A stretch of 64,000 bases of DNA from Bifidobacteriaceae bacterium (GTDB lineage Bacteria; Actinomycetota; Actinomycetes; Actinomycetales; WQXJ01), in the NCBI GenBank assembly GCA_031267825.1, contig JAIRYJ010000024.1, positions 33,244-97,243 on the forward strand. Reading direction: 5' to 3'. Below, piece by piece: positions 42,687 through 52,573 of the stretch. The notes under the pieces were generated by a model that made no database searches, was not told where the DNA came from, and saw only the letters and a list, made by a program, of their open reading frames with translations. Positions within the stretch are counted from its first letter, which is position 1. Each line of letters begins with the position of its first letter. Both the position numbers and the translations under genes were made by a program.

Positions 42687-44198
42687 ATCAGCGAACCTCG
42701 CATAAATGACCGTATCCGGGTGCCTGAAGTGCGCCTGGTTGGGCCTGCCGGAGAACAAGTCGGAATTGTCAAACTGGAAGTGGCTCTACGGTTGGCGGCT
42801 GAAGCGGATCTTGACCTAGTCGAGGTCGCGCCGGACGCCCGGCCCCCTGTGGCCAAACTAATGGATTACGGGAAATACAAGTACGAATCAGCCCAGAAGG
42901 CCCGTGACGCGCGCCGCCATCAGGCCAATACGGTGCTGAAGGAAATCAGGTTCCGGCTCAAAATTGACCCGCATGATTACGGCACCAAAAAAGGACATGT
43001 TGAGCGTTTCCTAAGCCAGGGCGACAAGGTCAAAGTCATGATCATGTTCCGTGGCCGTGAACAGTCCCGCCCTGAACTTGGCATCCGTCTGCTGGAGAAA
43101 CTAGCTGAAGAGATCGTCGAACTTGGCACGGTTGAGTCCGCCCCAAGAGTCGATGGCCGCAACATGGTCATGGTGTTGGCGCCCACCAAGAAGAAGACCA
43201 GCCGCCCAACCGCCCGGCGCCGGTCGCGTCCAGATGACCGTCAGCCGGATGATGCGCCAGCTAGCCAACCAGCGGTTGAGACATCCGCCAAGCCGGTGGT
43301 CCAGCCGTCAGCCAGGTCGGCCTCCACCTTGCCCGATGCCGCCCCGCCGTCCCCCGCTCCGAGCCGCCCGTCCCAGCCCAAAGTGACAGCGTCGGCCGTA
43401 CCTGTTTCCGCGCCGCCTGTCACGGCCGCAGCGGTCCAGCCACCGGCCGGTGCCGCTGCGGGCCGTCAACCTCAGGCCCGTCCGGCCGCGTCGGTGCCAG
43501 TTGCCGCTCCAGAGGCATCAACCACATCAGATGGTGCGGTCGGCCCACGGCCAGGGCCAAGACCATCCCGTCCGGCCGCACCGACTGAACCGTCTGGTGC
43601 TTCCAGACCAGGCTCACCGGCCGGTAAACCAGTTCCAAGCCCGGCCGCACCGGCCGTGTCTAGGTCGGCCGCTTCAGCCAGACCGAGGCCCGCCACTTCT
43701 GCCGCGCCGAGGCCTGCCGGTGCGGCCACACCAAGACCTGCCACCTCAGCCGCGCCGACCGCGCCAAGGTCGGCTGGAACTAAGTCAGAGCCAGGCGAGG
43801 GCTCCGCCCGGCCGTCACGTCCAGCGCCAAAGCCGGCCGCCCCGGCACCGTCCGCCGCGCCCGCCGCATCAGGCGGGCCGTCTGGCGCGGCGCCACCCAC
43901 TAAGACAACTGGCCGAACCGGTCAAACCTCTTCCCGTTCTGGGGCCGACCGTGGCACGTCAGGCGCTGGCCGGTCAGGTCAGGCCGCCTCATCTGGCCGT
44001 CCTTCAAGCTCCAAATCTTCTGGCCGTACGGCGCGCCCAGCTAATGCTGGGGAGCAGGCGGCCAGCGCTGGACCAGCTAGCCGGGTGAGTCCCAGAACCG
44101 ATGCGCCGGCGCGGCCACCCGCCGACAGTAGCGCCAAATCTAGCGCCGCCACCACCAAGCCGCGGCGTTCCGAAGAAGAACAACCGAAAGAAGACTGA
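42687..44198 (+). CDS. infC: Translation initiation factor IF-3 with AUC start and long disordered tail
   Basis: Homologues begin [16 protein letters not shown]; here this is reached only from ATC 42687 (AGGAG six bases upstream) or ATT 42684. The first ATG/GTG-type codon in frame (GTG 42720) would cut off the conserved N-terminus. Residues 1-170 hold both IF3 domains ([30 protein letters not shown] segment; [19 protein letters not shown]). About 330 residues follow, almost entirely Pro, Ala, Ser, Arg, Thr and Gly ([20 protein letters not shown]), nearly twice the size of the factor. The tail is basic and probably disordered. The rare start codon is the classic basis of IF3 autoregulation. 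Confidence 0.93.
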   Translation: MSEPRINDRIRVPEVRLVGPAGEQVGIVKLEVALRLAAEADLDLVEVAPDARPPVAKLMDYGKYKYESAQKARDARRHQANTVLKEIRFRLKIDPHDYGTKKGHVERFLSQGDKVKVMIMFRGREQSRPELGIRLLEKLAEEIVELGTVESAPRVDGRNMVMVLAPTKKKTSRPTARRRSRPDDRQPDDAPASQPAVETSAKPVVQPSARSASTLPDAAPPSPAPSRPSQPKVTASAVPVSAPPVTAAAVQPPAGAAAGRQPQARPAASVPVAAPEASTTSDGAVGPRPGPRPSRPAAPTEPSGASRPGSPAGKPVPSPAAPAVSRSAASARPRPATSAAPRPAGAATPRPATSAAPTAPRSAGTKSEPGEGSARPSRPAPKPAAPAPSAAPAASGGPSGAAPPTKTTGRTGQTSSRSGADRGTSGAGRSGQAASSGRPSSSKSSGRTARPANAGEQAASAGPASRVSPRTDAPARPPADSSAKSSAATTKPRRSEEEQPKED

Positions 44199-44202
44199 GG
44201 CC

Positions 44203-44397
44203 ATGCCAAAGAACAAGACGCACTCTGGTGCGAAGAAAAGGTTCCGAGTCACCGGAACCGGCAAAATCATGCACGAGCAGCCCGGCATGCGGCACAATTT
44301 CGAATCGAAATCGTCGCGCCGGACCCGCCGCCTTTCACAAGACAAAGTGCTGGCCAAAGCCGATGTTAAAGACGTTCGCCGGATGCTGGGCCGCTGA
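44203..44397 (+). CDS. rpmI: 50S ribosomal protein L35
   Basis: 64 residues: MPKNKTHSGAKKRFRVTGTG, KIMHEQPGMRHNFESKS, then TRRLSQDKVLAKADVKDVRR. Highly basic and full length. Starts four bases after the infC stop and is followed after 14 bases by rplT. Confidence 0.96.
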   Translation: MPKNKTHSGAKKRFRVTGTGKIMHEQPGMRHNFESKSSRRTRRLSQDKVLAKADVKDVRRMLGR

Positions 44398-44411
44398 CAA
44401 GGAGATGAATC

Positions 44412-44795
44412 ATGGCACGAGTCAAAAGGGCTGTTAACGCCCACAAGAAGCGCCGCACCATTCTGGAACGGGCCTCAGGTTACCGGGGACAGCGGTCACG
44501 CCTTTACCGCAAAGCTAAGGAACAGGTCCAGCATTCTGGCAATTACGCCTATCGTGACCGTAAAGCCCGTAAGGGTGATTTCCGGCGTCTCTGGATCCAG
44601 CGGATCAACGCTGCCGCCCGGGCTAACGGTATGACCTATAACCGGTTTATTCAGGGCTTGCATTTGGCGGAAATTGAGGTTGACCGGCGCATGCTGGCCG
44701 AATTGGCGGTCAGTGATCCGGGCGCCTTCGCCCAACTGGTTGAGCTTGCGCGGCAGGCTTTGCCAGCCGATTTGAACGCTCCGGCTGCCGCCTGA
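44412..44795 (+). CDS. rplT: 50S ribosomal protein L20
   Basis: 127 residues: [60 protein letters not shown]. Binds 23S rRNA early in assembly and in several bacteria represses its own operon via the mRNA leader. AAGGAG lies 6 bases before the ATG. A short Ala/Pro extension ends the protein. Confidence 0.97.
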   Translation: MARVKRAVNAHKKRRTILERASGYRGQRSRLYRKAKEQVQHSGNYAYRDRKARKGDFRRLWIQRINAAARANGMTYNRFIQGLHLAEIEVDRRMLAELAVSDPGAFAQLVELARQALPADLNAPAAA

Positions 44796-44835
44796 GACAG
44801 TCCGGGCGATCTGGCTCTGAACGCCTGGAACAGAT

Positions 44836-45816
44836 GTGCTGACCAATTTATCCTCTGACAGGATTAGCCGGATCAGGCATCTGGCCAGGCGTTCAGCGCG
44901 TCTGGCGAGTGGTTCGCTGCTTGTTGAAGGACCCCAAGCCTGCCGTGAGGCGGCCTGCCAAGGCCTGGTGTCTGATCTTTATTGGGAGCCTCGGGCGGCT
45001 GAACGTTACCCGGCGATAGGTCTGACAGCTGAGGCGGCGGGAGGGTTTCTTCATCTGGCGTCGGCCGAATATGTCGCCGCTATTTCTGGTGATGCCCAAG
45101 GCATAGTCGCTGTGGCGCGTGACCCGTGGGCTGGGCTGGATTTGACGGCCGGGCTTGGCCTGACCGCTGGGCTTTGCCTGACCGAGGGGCTTGGCTCGAC
45201 CGCTGAACTGGAACCGGAGGTTGACCGTTCCCGGTCAGCCCGGCCGGACCCAGCAAACCCGCCGGACCCAGTAAACCCGCCGGATGGGGGTCCAGACCGG
45301 CGGGATCCTTTGGTGGCGGTATTCGAACAACTACGGGACCCTGGCAACGCTGGAGCGGTCATCCGGTCGGCTGATGCGGCCGGGGCGTCACTGGTGGTCC
45401 TGGCTGATCAGTCAGTTGACCCAGCTTCCCCCAAAGTGATCCGGGCTTCCGCCGGGTCCTATTTTCATTTACCAGTCATCAGTGCCGGGCCGGTGGTTGA
45501 CTGGTTGGAACAGTTGCGCCAGGCCGACCTGAGCGTTTACGCGGCGGATGGCTCCGCTGAAGAGGTTTTGGGCAGCCCGGCTCTGCCGTGGAACAGCCAA
45601 GCCCTGGCCGGACCACTGGCCTGGCTGTTCGGCAATGAGGCGCGCGGCCTGAGTCAATCAGCTTTGGCGGCGGCCGACCGGGCGGTCCGGATCCCGCTGT
45701 TCGGCCAGGCCGAATCGCTTAACGTCGCCATGGCCGCGACCTTATGCCTCTCCGCCGCCGCGGCGGCCCGCCGCGAAATAGTTCCCTACGCCGCCCGGCA
45801 CTCCGAATCCCGTTGA
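44836..45816 (+). CDS. SpoU/TrmH family RNA 2'-O-methyltransferase
   Basis: 326 residues from GTG 44836. An N-terminal substrate-binding domain (IRHLARRSARLASGSLLVEG) precedes the SPOUT knot: motif 1 LRDPGNAGAVIRSADAAG, motif 2 AWLFGNEARGLSQ, motif 3 RIPLFGQAESLNVAMAAT. It methylates rRNA or tRNA; next to rplT it is probably a 23S rRNA enzyme. About 55 residues between the domains are low complexity (DLTAGLGLTAGLCLTEGLGS, then RPDPANPPDPVNPPDGG), encoded by short tandem repeats at 45130-45290. Confidence 0.92.
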   Translation: MLTNLSSDRISRIRHLARRSARLASGSLLVEGPQACREAACQGLVSDLYWEPRAAERYPAIGLTAEAAGGFLHLASAEYVAAISGDAQGIVAVARDPWAGLDLTAGLGLTAGLCLTEGLGSTAELEPEVDRSRSARPDPANPPDPVNPPDGGPDRRDPLVAVFEQLRDPGNAGAVIRSADAAGASLVVLADQSVDPASPKVIRASAGSYFHLPVISAGPVVDWLEQLRQADLSVYAADGSAEEVLGSPALPWNSQALAGPLAWLFGNEARGLSQSALAAADRAVRIPLFGQAESLNVAMAATLCLSAAAAARREIVPYAARHSESR

Positions 45817-45868
45817 AACACCAGATCAGAACCCACTAAGGCCAAACTCAGGCGAGAAGCTTTCGGCC

Positions 45869-45889
45869 GACCAGCGGTCCGCGCTGGTC
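45869..45889 (+). terminator. Hairpin between convergent genes
   Basis: GACCAGCG-GTCCG-CGCTGGTC: perfect 8-bp stem, 5-base loop, about 50 bases after the methyltransferase stop. Terminator candidate for that gene. Confidence 0.45.
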
Positions 45890-45961
45890 AACGGCAAGCT
45901 GGACGGCGAAGGCTGTTATCCAGCACCTTCTTAGGTCCCTAGCCCAGGCCCGGTTTAGGCC

Positions 45962-45998
45962 TTTCCGCTGGTGAGAGCTTCGCTCACACCAGCGGAAA
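45962..45998 (-). repeat. Palindromic interspersed repeat, inverted copy C (probable bidirectional terminator)
   Basis: TTTCCGCTGGTG pairs perfectly with CACCAGCGGAAA; after one A-A mismatch GAGC pairs with GCTC around TTC. The core is the reverse complement of the repeat at 823-863 and 52604-52644. Lying between convergent genes, the 17-bp stem could stop transcription from either side. Confidence 0.65.
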
Positions 45999-46038
45999 GA
46001 CGGCCGGAGGCCGCTTTACGGCCGCCTCCTGAGTTGGT

Positions 46039-47073
46039 TTACCAGGAATAAGCCCACGGTGCTGTGGCCGTCTGGGAGGCCGGATCAGCTCCGGTGCCGG
46101 GCGTTCCCGGACCGGGGAAGACTTCATCTAAGGCGGCCAGCAGATCAGTACTGAGTTCGATCTCAGGTACCCGCAAGGATTCGGTTAGCTGTTCAACCGT
46201 CCGTGGGCCAATGATCGGAGCGGTCACCGCCGGGTTGGCCAGAGTCCAAGCCAGGGCCAGGTTGGCGGGGCTTTCGCCCGCTTCGGCCGCTAACTGGTGG
46301 AAACGTTCAAGGGCTGAGCGGGCCGAATCACTCAGGGTCTTGGCGGCGCTCGACGAACGTTCGCCACCTTTGCCATCAAGGGCGTGCCCACCCAGTAGCC
46401 CAGCCGCCAGCGGCGACCAGGGAATAACGCCCAAGCCTTCAGCCAAAGCGGCTGGCAGGACTTCTAGTTCGGGTTGGCGCTTGAGCAGAGAATACTGATG
46501 TTGCTCCGATACCAGGCCAAGGAAATGGCGTTGGCGGGCGGCCTCTTGTGCCCAGCAGATGTGACGACCACCGAAGTTTGACGCGCCAGCGTAAACCACT
46601 TTGCCCGCCGCGATCAGATCCTGGTAAGCGTCCCAGATCTCATCCCACGGCGCGTGCGGGTCAACGTGGTGCATTTGGTACAGCTCAATGTGATCGGTCC
46701 GCAGGCGGCCGAGTGAATCTTCAACCGCCCGGCGCATCTTGTAAGCCGAATTCCCGCGGACGTCATTGGGACCGTCCAGCGGGTTGCTCATCGGGTTGTA
46801 GAACTTGGTCGCCAGCACCACCTTTTCCCGCCGACCGCCGCCAAGGGCGAACCAGCGGCCAATGATCTCCTCAGTCCAGCCCGCGTGACGCTCGGGCTTG
46901 TCACCCCAGCCGCCGTAAACGTTGGCTGTGTCGAAGAAGGTCAGACCAGCTTCCAGAGCAGCGTCCATGATGGCATAGGCGTCGGCTTCTTCAGTTTGCG
47001 GGCCAAAGTTCATTGTTCCTAGGCAGAGCCGGGGAACTAGCAGGCCAGTGCGGCCAAGATGGGTGTATCGCAT
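46039..47073 (-). CDS. Aldo/keto reductase
   Basis: 344 residues from ATG 47073 with AGGAG six bases upstream. NADPH-dependent TIM-barrel oxidoreductase: MRYTHLGRTGLLVPRLCLGT, FFDTANVYGG (catalytic Asp and Tyr), KVVLATKFYNPMSN (Lys), HIELYQMHHVDPHAPWDEIW (His), ARQRHFLGLVSEQHQYSLLKR, NPAVTAPIIGPRTVEQL. This is the AKR11/YajO-like group; substrate unknown. A LacI-type operator lies 28 bases upstream, so it may respond to a sugar. Confidence 0.92.
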   Translation of the reverse strand: MRYTHLGRTGLLVPRLCLGTMNFGPQTEEADAYAIMDAALEAGLTFFDTANVYGGWGDKPERHAGWTEEIIGRWFALGGGRREKVVLATKFYNPMSNPLDGPNDVRGNSAYKMRRAVEDSLGRLRTDHIELYQMHHVDPHAPWDEIWDAYQDLIAAGKVVYAGASNFGGRHICWAQEAARQRHFLGLVSEQHQYSLLKRQPELEVLPAALAEGLGVIPWSPLAAGLLGGHALDGKGGERSSSAAKTLSDSARSALERFHQLAAEAGESPANLALAWTLANPAVTAPIIGPRTVEQLTESLRVPEIELSTDLLAALDEVFPGPGTPGTGADPASQTATAPWAYSW

Positions 47074-47100
47074 GGATATCTCCTGGGGGTGAGAAGGGCG

Positions 47101-47114
47101 TGTAAACGTTTCCA
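47101..47114. promoter_or_regulatory. LacI-family-like operator
   Basis: TGTAAACGTTTCCA differs at one base from the 14-bp LacI/GalR/CcpA-family consensus TGTAAACGTTTACA. It sits between the aldo/keto reductase (start 47073) and glyA (start 47220), closer to the former. A LacI-type repressor is not in the window. Confidence 0.45.
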
Positions 47115-47219
47115 GTTTACTCGCGGCCGCAAGCCTCCTGAGGGCTCGGGAACAGTAGCGGGCGAGAGGCACGTCCTAGGATTGGAGACGGCGCTCGCGA
47201 CAAACTTGAGGAGACACCC

Positions 47220-48512
47220 GTGACAGATCAGCCAATTGACTATTCATCCCTGCCTTTGAAGCAAGTTGATCCAGAAATCCAAGCTGTTCTGGAAGGTGAA
47301 CTAGCCCGCCAACGGCGCACCTTAGAGATGATCGCCTCAGAGAACTTTGTGCCGCTCGGTGTCCTCCAGGCCCAAGGATCAGTGCTGACCAACAAATACG
47401 CCGAAGGCTACCCGGGCAGACGCTATTACGGAGGCTGCGAAGAAGTTGACATCGCCGAAAATCTAGCCATCGCCCGGGCTAAAGAACTATTCGGCGCGGC
47501 CTACGCTAACGTCCAGCCACACTCTGGCGCCCAAGCCAACGCCGCCGCCTTGGCGGCCATGATGCGGCCCGGTGAAAAACTACTCGGCCTTGAACTGGCC
47601 CACGGTGGGCACCTAACCCACGGCATGAAACTGAATTTCTCAGGACGGCTCTACCAAGTGGCGGCCTACGGTGTTGATCCGCGAACCTACCGCATAGAAC
47701 CAGAAGCCGTCCGCCAGGCCGCCCTCAAAGAACGCCCACAAGTCATCATCGCGGGCTGGTCAGCCTACCCGAGGCAACTCGATTTCGCGGCCTTCCGAGC
47801 CATCGCTGACGAAGTCGGAGCCGTCCTATGGGTTGACATGGCCCACTTCGCTGGGCTGGTGGCGGCTGGTTTACATCCCAGCCCAGTGCCTTGGGCTGAC
47901 GTAACAACATCGACCGCGCACAAAACATTAGGCGGGCCGCGTTCTGGGTTTATCCTGTCGCGGTCAGAAGAACAGTGGGGCAAGAAACTCAACTCAGCGG
48001 TTTTCCCAGGCCAGCAAGGCGGGCCACTGATGCATGTGATCGCCGCCAAAGCGGTCGCCTTCAAAATCGCCATGACAGATGATTTCAAGGACCGGCAACG
48101 CCGTACCCTGGAAGGAGCCCAAATCTTAGCCGGGAGGCTGACGGAAGACGACGTGTCGGCATCGGGCGTCTCTGTCCTAACCGGCGGAACTGACGTCCAC
48201 CTGGTGCTGGTTGACTTGCGTGACTCGCCACTTGACGGCAAACAAGCCGAGGACCTGCTTGAACAAGTCGGCATCACAGTCAACCGCAATGCCGTACCGT
48301 TCGATCCGCGCCCCCCAATGGTGACATCCGGCTTGCGCATCGGCACACCCGCCTTAGCTACCCGCGGCTTCGGGGCGGAAGAGTTCAACGAAGTGGCGGA
48401 TGTCATCGCGACAGCCTTACGCGACGGCCGAATGGCGGATATCGCCGCGTTACGCCGCCGGACCGCCCGCCTGGCTGACGACTTCCCGCTCTACAGTGGC
48501 CTGGTCCAGTGA
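47220..48512 (+). CDS. glyA: Serine hydroxymethyltransferase
   Basis: 430 residues from GTG 47220 with GAGGAG upstream; TAGGAT at 47177 may be its -10. PLP enzyme interconverting serine and glycine with tetrahydrofolate. Motifs: [67 protein letters not shown] with the PLP lysine. Directly coupled to folD (GTGA overlap), forming a one-carbon unit module. Confidence 0.96.
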   Translation: MTDQPIDYSSLPLKQVDPEIQAVLEGELARQRRTLEMIASENFVPLGVLQAQGSVLTNKYAEGYPGRRYYGGCEEVDIAENLAIARAKELFGAAYANVQPHSGAQANAAALAAMMRPGEKLLGLELAHGGHLTHGMKLNFSGRLYQVAAYGVDPRTYRIEPEAVRQAALKERPQVIIAGWSAYPRQLDFAAFRAIADEVGAVLWVDMAHFAGLVAAGLHPSPVPWADVTTSTAHKTLGGPRSGFILSRSEEQWGKKLNSAVFPGQQGGPLMHVIAAKAVAFKIAMTDDFKDRQRRTLEGAQILAGRLTEDDVSASGVSVLTGGTDVHLVLVDLRDSPLDGKQAEDLLEQVGITVNRNAVPFDPRPPMVTSGLRIGTPALATRGFGAEEFNEVADVIATALRDGRMADIAALRRRTARLADDFPLYSGLVQ

Positions 48513-49390
48513 CAGCGCAGATCCTTGACGGCCGTAAAGCGGCCGCCGAAATCAAAGCTGACCTGCGTGAACGGGTAGCGGCTCTGGCCCGGCGAGGCAT
48601 TGTGCCGGGCCTTGGCACGGTGCTGGTAGGTGATGATCCCGGATCAGTCGCCTATGTGGCGGGCAAACACCGTGATTGTGCCGAGGTTGGGATCGCTTCG
48701 CTGCGGCTTGACCTGCCAGCCGACGCCACCCCAAGTGACGTCATGGCGGGGTTGCGAGCGTTCAACGCGGACCCAGCTTGCACCGGTTACATTGTGCAGT
48801 TGCCTTTACCGGCCCAGCTTGACGCTGACGCTCTGATAGAGGCGATCAGCCCGGTCAAAGACGCTGACGGCCTGCATCCAGTCAACCTGGGACGCCTAGT
48901 TCTGAACGTTAACCGGCCTGTGACAGCGCCGCTGCCATGCACGCCGCGCGGAATTGTGGACCTGATTAGGCGTCATCAGATTGATTTGCGCGGCCAACAC
49001 GTTGTGGTGCTCGGCCGGGGCATCACAGTTGGCCGGTCGATTGGTTTGCTTTTCACCCGGCGTGAGATTAACGCCACCGTCACCTTGACCCACACGGGCA
49101 CAGTTGGTTTGAGTAGCCTGCTACGCCAAGCCGATGTGATTGTGGCGGCCGCCGGTGTGCCTGGGCTGGTCCAGCCAGATGACGTCAAACCTGGGGCGGT
49201 TGTGCTTGATGTTGGCGTTTCACGGATGGTTGACCCGGCCTCAGGTAAGACACGTATCGCTGGTGACGTGGCGCCAGGTGTGACGGAGGTGGCGGGCTGG
49301 CTGTCACCTAACCCGGGTGGTGTTGGGCCTATGACCAGGGCAATGTTGTTGACTAACGTGGTTGAGGCGGCCGAGCGGACAGTCAGTTGA
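48509..49390 (+). CDS. folD: Methylenetetrahydrofolate dehydrogenase/cyclohydrolase
   Basis: 293 residues. Oxidises 5,10-methylene-THF and hydrolyses methenyl-THF to 10-formyl-THF. Motifs: [18 protein letters not shown] (the catalytic Tyr-x4-Lys appears as Y-V-A-G-K), [68 protein letters not shown]. Follows glyA, which supplies methylene-THF. Confidence 0.95.
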   Translation: MTAQILDGRKAAAEIKADLRERVAALARRGIVPGLGTVLVGDDPGSVAYVAGKHRDCAEVGIASLRLDLPADATPSDVMAGLRAFNADPACTGYIVQLPLPAQLDADALIEAISPVKDADGLHPVNLGRLVLNVNRPVTAPLPCTPRGIVDLIRRHQIDLRGQHVVVLGRGITVGRSIGLLFTRREINATVTLTHTGTVGLSSLLRQADVIVAAAGVPGLVQPDDVKPGAVVLDVGVSRMVDPASGKTRIAGDVAPGVTEVAGWLSPNPGGVGPMTRAMLLTNVVEAAERTVS

Positions 49391-49486
49391 GGCCATCGGC
49401 TGGGTCTTCGGGCCGGGCCGGGTTGGTGGCGCCGTCCGTGGCTTTGGCCGATGCCGCCCACCAGGTTGCCAGCGGCGGGTCAGTTG

Positions 49487-49507
49487 GGTTGGCCGGTTAG
49501 GCCAACC
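49487..49507 (+). terminator. Hairpin after folD
   Basis: GGTTGGCC-GGTTA-GGCCAACC, a perfect 8-bp stem about 95 bases after the folD stop. Probable end of the glyA-folD transcript. The rest of the 190-base gap before the ABC-2 genes shows nothing else. Confidence 0.5.
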
Positions 49508-49581
49508 GGCCAGACAGTTGGTGCCAGACCGGTCGCGACCAATCGCGGCCAACTGGAATGAGGACTAGAGATAGGCGGAAC

Positions 49582-50613
49582 ATGCTAAGAGTACGAGCTG
49601 TGACCCGGTCATTCGGCGCGGTCAAAGCCCTAGATGAGGTCACCTTTGAGGTCCTGCCAGGACGCCTGACCGGCTTTGTTGGTGCCAACGGAGCCGGCAA
49701 GACCACAGCCATGCGAGTAATCATGGGTGTGCTAACACCTGACTCCGGGCAGGTCATCTTTGACGGTAAACAAGTTACTCGGGAAACAGATGCCCGCTTC
49801 GGCTACATGCCAGAAGAACGCGGTCTCTACCCCAAAATGCCAGTACGTGACCATCTGGTCTTCCTCGCCCGGCTGCACGGCCTAGACAAAACCCGCGCCC
49901 AAGCCAACGCCGACAGTCTGCTCGAGCGGCTCGGCCTAGCCGAGCGGGCCAAAGACGCGGTTGAAAAACTCTCCCTCGGCAACCAGCAGCGGGCCCAAAT
50001 AGCCGCTGCCCTGGTCCACGATCCAGCGGCCCTAATCCTGGATGAACCATTCTCCGGACTTGACCCGATGGCGGTCGACACGGTGATGACAGCACTGCGC
50101 GACTTCGCCGCCAAAGGCGCGCCGATCCTATTCTCATCACACCAACTTGACGTGGTTGAACGCATCACAGATGACCTGGTGGTGATCGCCAACGGGCAAG
50201 TCAAAGCGTCCGGCTCAACAACCGCTTTACGTGACCTGCACGCCGGTTCGCGCTACCGCATCACCCTGTCACCGGAAGCGCCAGTTGACTGGCTGGTCGG
50301 CATTACCGGAGTCAGCGCGGTAGAGATATCTCAAGGCGCCGGACGGCCATCTGCCGAACCGGCGCTGGCGGGCACGGCAGCGCCGGACTGGGCGGCCGGT
50401 GGCCGCCCAGAAACCGGCGACCAGACAGAAACGGCCAGCCGGGTTGGGGCTGGAACCGGTGGGGCGGCATCGGGCAGTACTGAAGTCAGTTTCGATGCCA
50501 CCGCGGCGACAGCCCAAACCGTGCTGCGCCAAGCCCTGTCACTTGGCCCGGTGGACGGCTTTGAACGGGTCATACCGTCACTCAGCGAAGTGTTTAGGGA
50601 GGTCATCGCATGA
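49582..50613 (+). CDS. ABC-2 type exporter ATP-binding protein (NatA-like)
   Basis: 343 residues from ATG 49582 (MLRVRAVTRSFGAVKALDEV); an ATG at 49558 is in frame but not conserved. Walker A GANGAGKTT, signature LSLGNQQR, Walker B AALILDEPFSGLDP, H-loop SSHQLDVVE. The C-terminal accessory domain is split by about 50 low-complexity residues (PALAGTAAPDWAAGGRPETG). Coupled to the permease by ATGA. NatA-type pumps export Na+ or drugs; substrate unknown. Confidence 0.92.
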   Translation: MLRVRAVTRSFGAVKALDEVTFEVLPGRLTGFVGANGAGKTTAMRVIMGVLTPDSGQVIFDGKQVTRETDARFGYMPEERGLYPKMPVRDHLVFLARLHGLDKTRAQANADSLLERLGLAERAKDAVEKLSLGNQQRAQIAAALVHDPAALILDEPFSGLDPMAVDTVMTALRDFAAKGAPILFSSHQLDVVERITDDLVVIANGQVKASGSTTALRDLHAGSRYRITLSPEAPVDWLVGITGVSAVEISQGAGRPSAEPALAGTAAPDWAAGGRPETGDQTETASRVGAGTGGAASGSTEVSFDATAATAQTVLRQALSLGPVDGFERVIPSLSEVFREVIA

Positions 50614-51758
50614 ACCGGGTATGGCTAGTGGCTGGCCGTGAACTGTCCCAGCAATTCAAATCAAGAGCTTTCCTAATATCGACCGGTCTGATGATCCTGA
50701 TGGCGGCGATCGGCGGAGCTGTACCCGGGTTGATGGGCGGCGCCCGGGACGGCGGCCAAACCGAGGCCACCCAGATCGCCGCCACAGCCGACGCCGCCCC
50801 GGCGCTAGCTGGAATGACTGGCTTCGAAGTCTCCCAAATGGAGTCTGTGGCAGAAGTTGAACAGGCCGTCCGGACGGGTCAAGCTGAAGCTGGTTTAGTG
50901 ACCGGTCAGGCAGGACCCGGCAGTCTAGAAATAATCGCTGAAACAGAAGTACCGACCGGGCTGGTCGCTGTGCTAACGGTTTCACCACCGGTCCGGCTGC
51001 TTGACCCGCCGGACGTCGCGCCAGAGATGCGGTATATCGCGGGAGTCGTCTTCGCGGTGCTGTTCTTCATGATTGTGATGCTGTACGGCCAAACCGCCGC
51101 CCAAAACACAGTGGTAGAGAAACAAACCCGGGTGATTGAAATCCTCTTAGCGACAGTTCCCGCCCGTGTGCTGTTGGCTGGGAAGGTCGTGTCCAACGCG
51201 TTGCTGGCGTTCGCCACTGTGGCCGGGATGGCGTTAGCGATGATTCTTGGCATGCTGATTGGTGGTACCTGGGGTCAGCTCGCTGAAAGCTATTCCAGTG
51301 TGGCCGGGGTGGTGGGCGGCGGTTCAGCTGAGCGTAGTTTGCTGGACTTAGTTGGCTCATCACTGGCCTGGTTCTTACCGTTCTTCGCGGTCGCGTTCAT
51401 CATGTTCTCATCGCTGATGGTTGGATCAGCCGCGACAGTATCCCGCCTGGAAGATATCGGCTCAGCTTTAGCACCGGCCATGATCCTGATCATGGTGCCG
51501 TATTTTCTGGTCATCAGCTTCGTTGACAACGAACCACTGGTCACCTGGTTGTCCTATATTCCGTTCTCCAGCCCAACAGCCATGCCGTTACGGTTAATCA
51601 CCGGCGCCGCCCAATGGTGGGAACCGGCCGTTTCGCTTGGCATTCTGGCACTAACCACCTGGGTCGCGCTCTGGTTAGCGGGCAAACTCTATGAGAACTC
51701 AATCCTGCGCACCGGGGCGCGCATCAAACTGAAAGAAGCTTGGGCCGGTGGCGCTTGA
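50610..51758 (+). CDS. ABC-2 type exporter permease (NatB-like)
   Basis: 382 residues: one N-terminal helix (FLISTGLMILMAAIGGAVPG), an extracytoplasmic region (about 40-145), then five helices including AGVVFAVLFFMIVMLYGQTA and the motif NTVVEKQTRVIEILLATVPA typical of ABC-2 permeases. Partner of the preceding ATPase. Its 3' end overlaps the exonuclease gene by 11 bases. Confidence 0.9.
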   Translation: MNRVWLVAGRELSQQFKSRAFLISTGLMILMAAIGGAVPGLMGGARDGGQTEATQIAATADAAPALAGMTGFEVSQMESVAEVEQAVRTGQAEAGLVTGQAGPGSLEIIAETEVPTGLVAVLTVSPPVRLLDPPDVAPEMRYIAGVVFAVLFFMIVMLYGQTAAQNTVVEKQTRVIEILLATVPARVLLAGKVVSNALLAFATVAGMALAMILGMLIGGTWGQLAESYSSVAGVVGGGSAERSLLDLVGSSLAWFLPFFAVAFIMFSSLMVGSAATVSRLEDIGSALAPAMILIMVPYFLVISFVDNEPLVTWLSYIPFSSPTAMPLRLITGAAQWWEPAVSLGILALTTWVALWLAGKLYENSILRTGARIKLKEAWAGGA

Positions 51759-52566
51759 TATAACAACCCTGAACGTTGGCGGGATCCGGGCCGCCATGCG
51801 TAAAGGCATGGCGGGATGGTTGCGGGCGGCATCACCTGATGTGCTCTGCCTCCAAGAAGTCCGGGCTCCGGCCGAGATCCTTGAACCATTCTTACCGGAC
51901 CGGGTAGCTCACCAGTCGGTTTCTCGGTTGAAAGGCCGCTCCGGTGTGGCGGTCGCTTCACTGCTGCCAGTGGCGCGCGTCCGCGAAGACCTGACCGGCC
52001 TGGAACCACTCGACACACATTCTGGGCGGTGGATCGAAACTGACCTTGTACTACCGGACGGTAGCGAACTGACAGTTGTCTCCGTCTACGTCCATTCCGG
52101 TGAGGCCGGCACAGAACGCCAACTCCACAAACTAGCCTTCCTGCACGCCATGACTAAACGTTTAGCGGAGCTGGGCCAGGCTGAACGTCCAGCCGTAATC
52201 TGTGGGGATTTCAACGTGGCTCACCGCGAAGCGGACCTGAAAAACTGGAAAGGTAACACTGACCGGTCTGGTTTCCTGCCCGAGGAAAGAGCCATCCTGA
52301 CTGACTGGTTTACTGACCTGGGCTGGGTTGATGTTGGCCGGGTCTTGGCCGGCCAGCGGGAAGGCCCCTACACCTGGTGGTCATGGCGCGGCAAAGCCTT
52401 CGACAATGACACCGGCTGGCGGATCGACTACCAGATCGCTACTCCCGACCTGGCGGCCAAAGCGCTATCTTTCCGGATCGACAAACCGGAGAGTTACGAT
52501 TCCCGCTGGACAGACCACGCGCCCTTCACCGTGACCTACGATCTGCCTGGTTTCAGCCCCGCCTGA
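51748..52566 (+). CDS. xthA: Exonuclease III family AP endonuclease
   Basis: 272 residues from GTG 51748. Exonuclease-endonuclease-phosphatase fold with all active-site motifs: LNVGGIRAA (Asn), LCLQEVRA (Glu), VSVYVHSGE (Tyr), ICGDFNVAHREADLKN (Asp/Asn), GWRIDYQIAT (Asp), SRWTDHAPFTVTYD (Asp-His). Repairs abasic sites and 3'-blocked ends. Confidence 0.95.
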   Translation: MALDITTLNVGGIRAAMRKGMAGWLRAASPDVLCLQEVRAPAEILEPFLPDRVAHQSVSRLKGRSGVAVASLLPVARVREDLTGLEPLDTHSGRWIETDLVLPDGSELTVVSVYVHSGEAGTERQLHKLAFLHAMTKRLAELGQAERPAVICGDFNVAHREADLKNWKGNTDRSGFLPEERAILTDWFTDLGWVDVGRVLAGQREGPYTWWSWRGKAFDNDTGWRIDYQIATPDLAAKALSFRIDKPESYDSRWTDHAPFTVTYDLPGFSPA

Positions 52567-52573
52567 CCTAGGA

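Noticed and set aside
43450..44088. Frames of 212 and 142 codons overlapping the infC tail
   Set aside because: Low-complexity GC-rich DNA keeps all frames open. The infC frame is supported by continuity with IF3 and by the spacing to rpmI.
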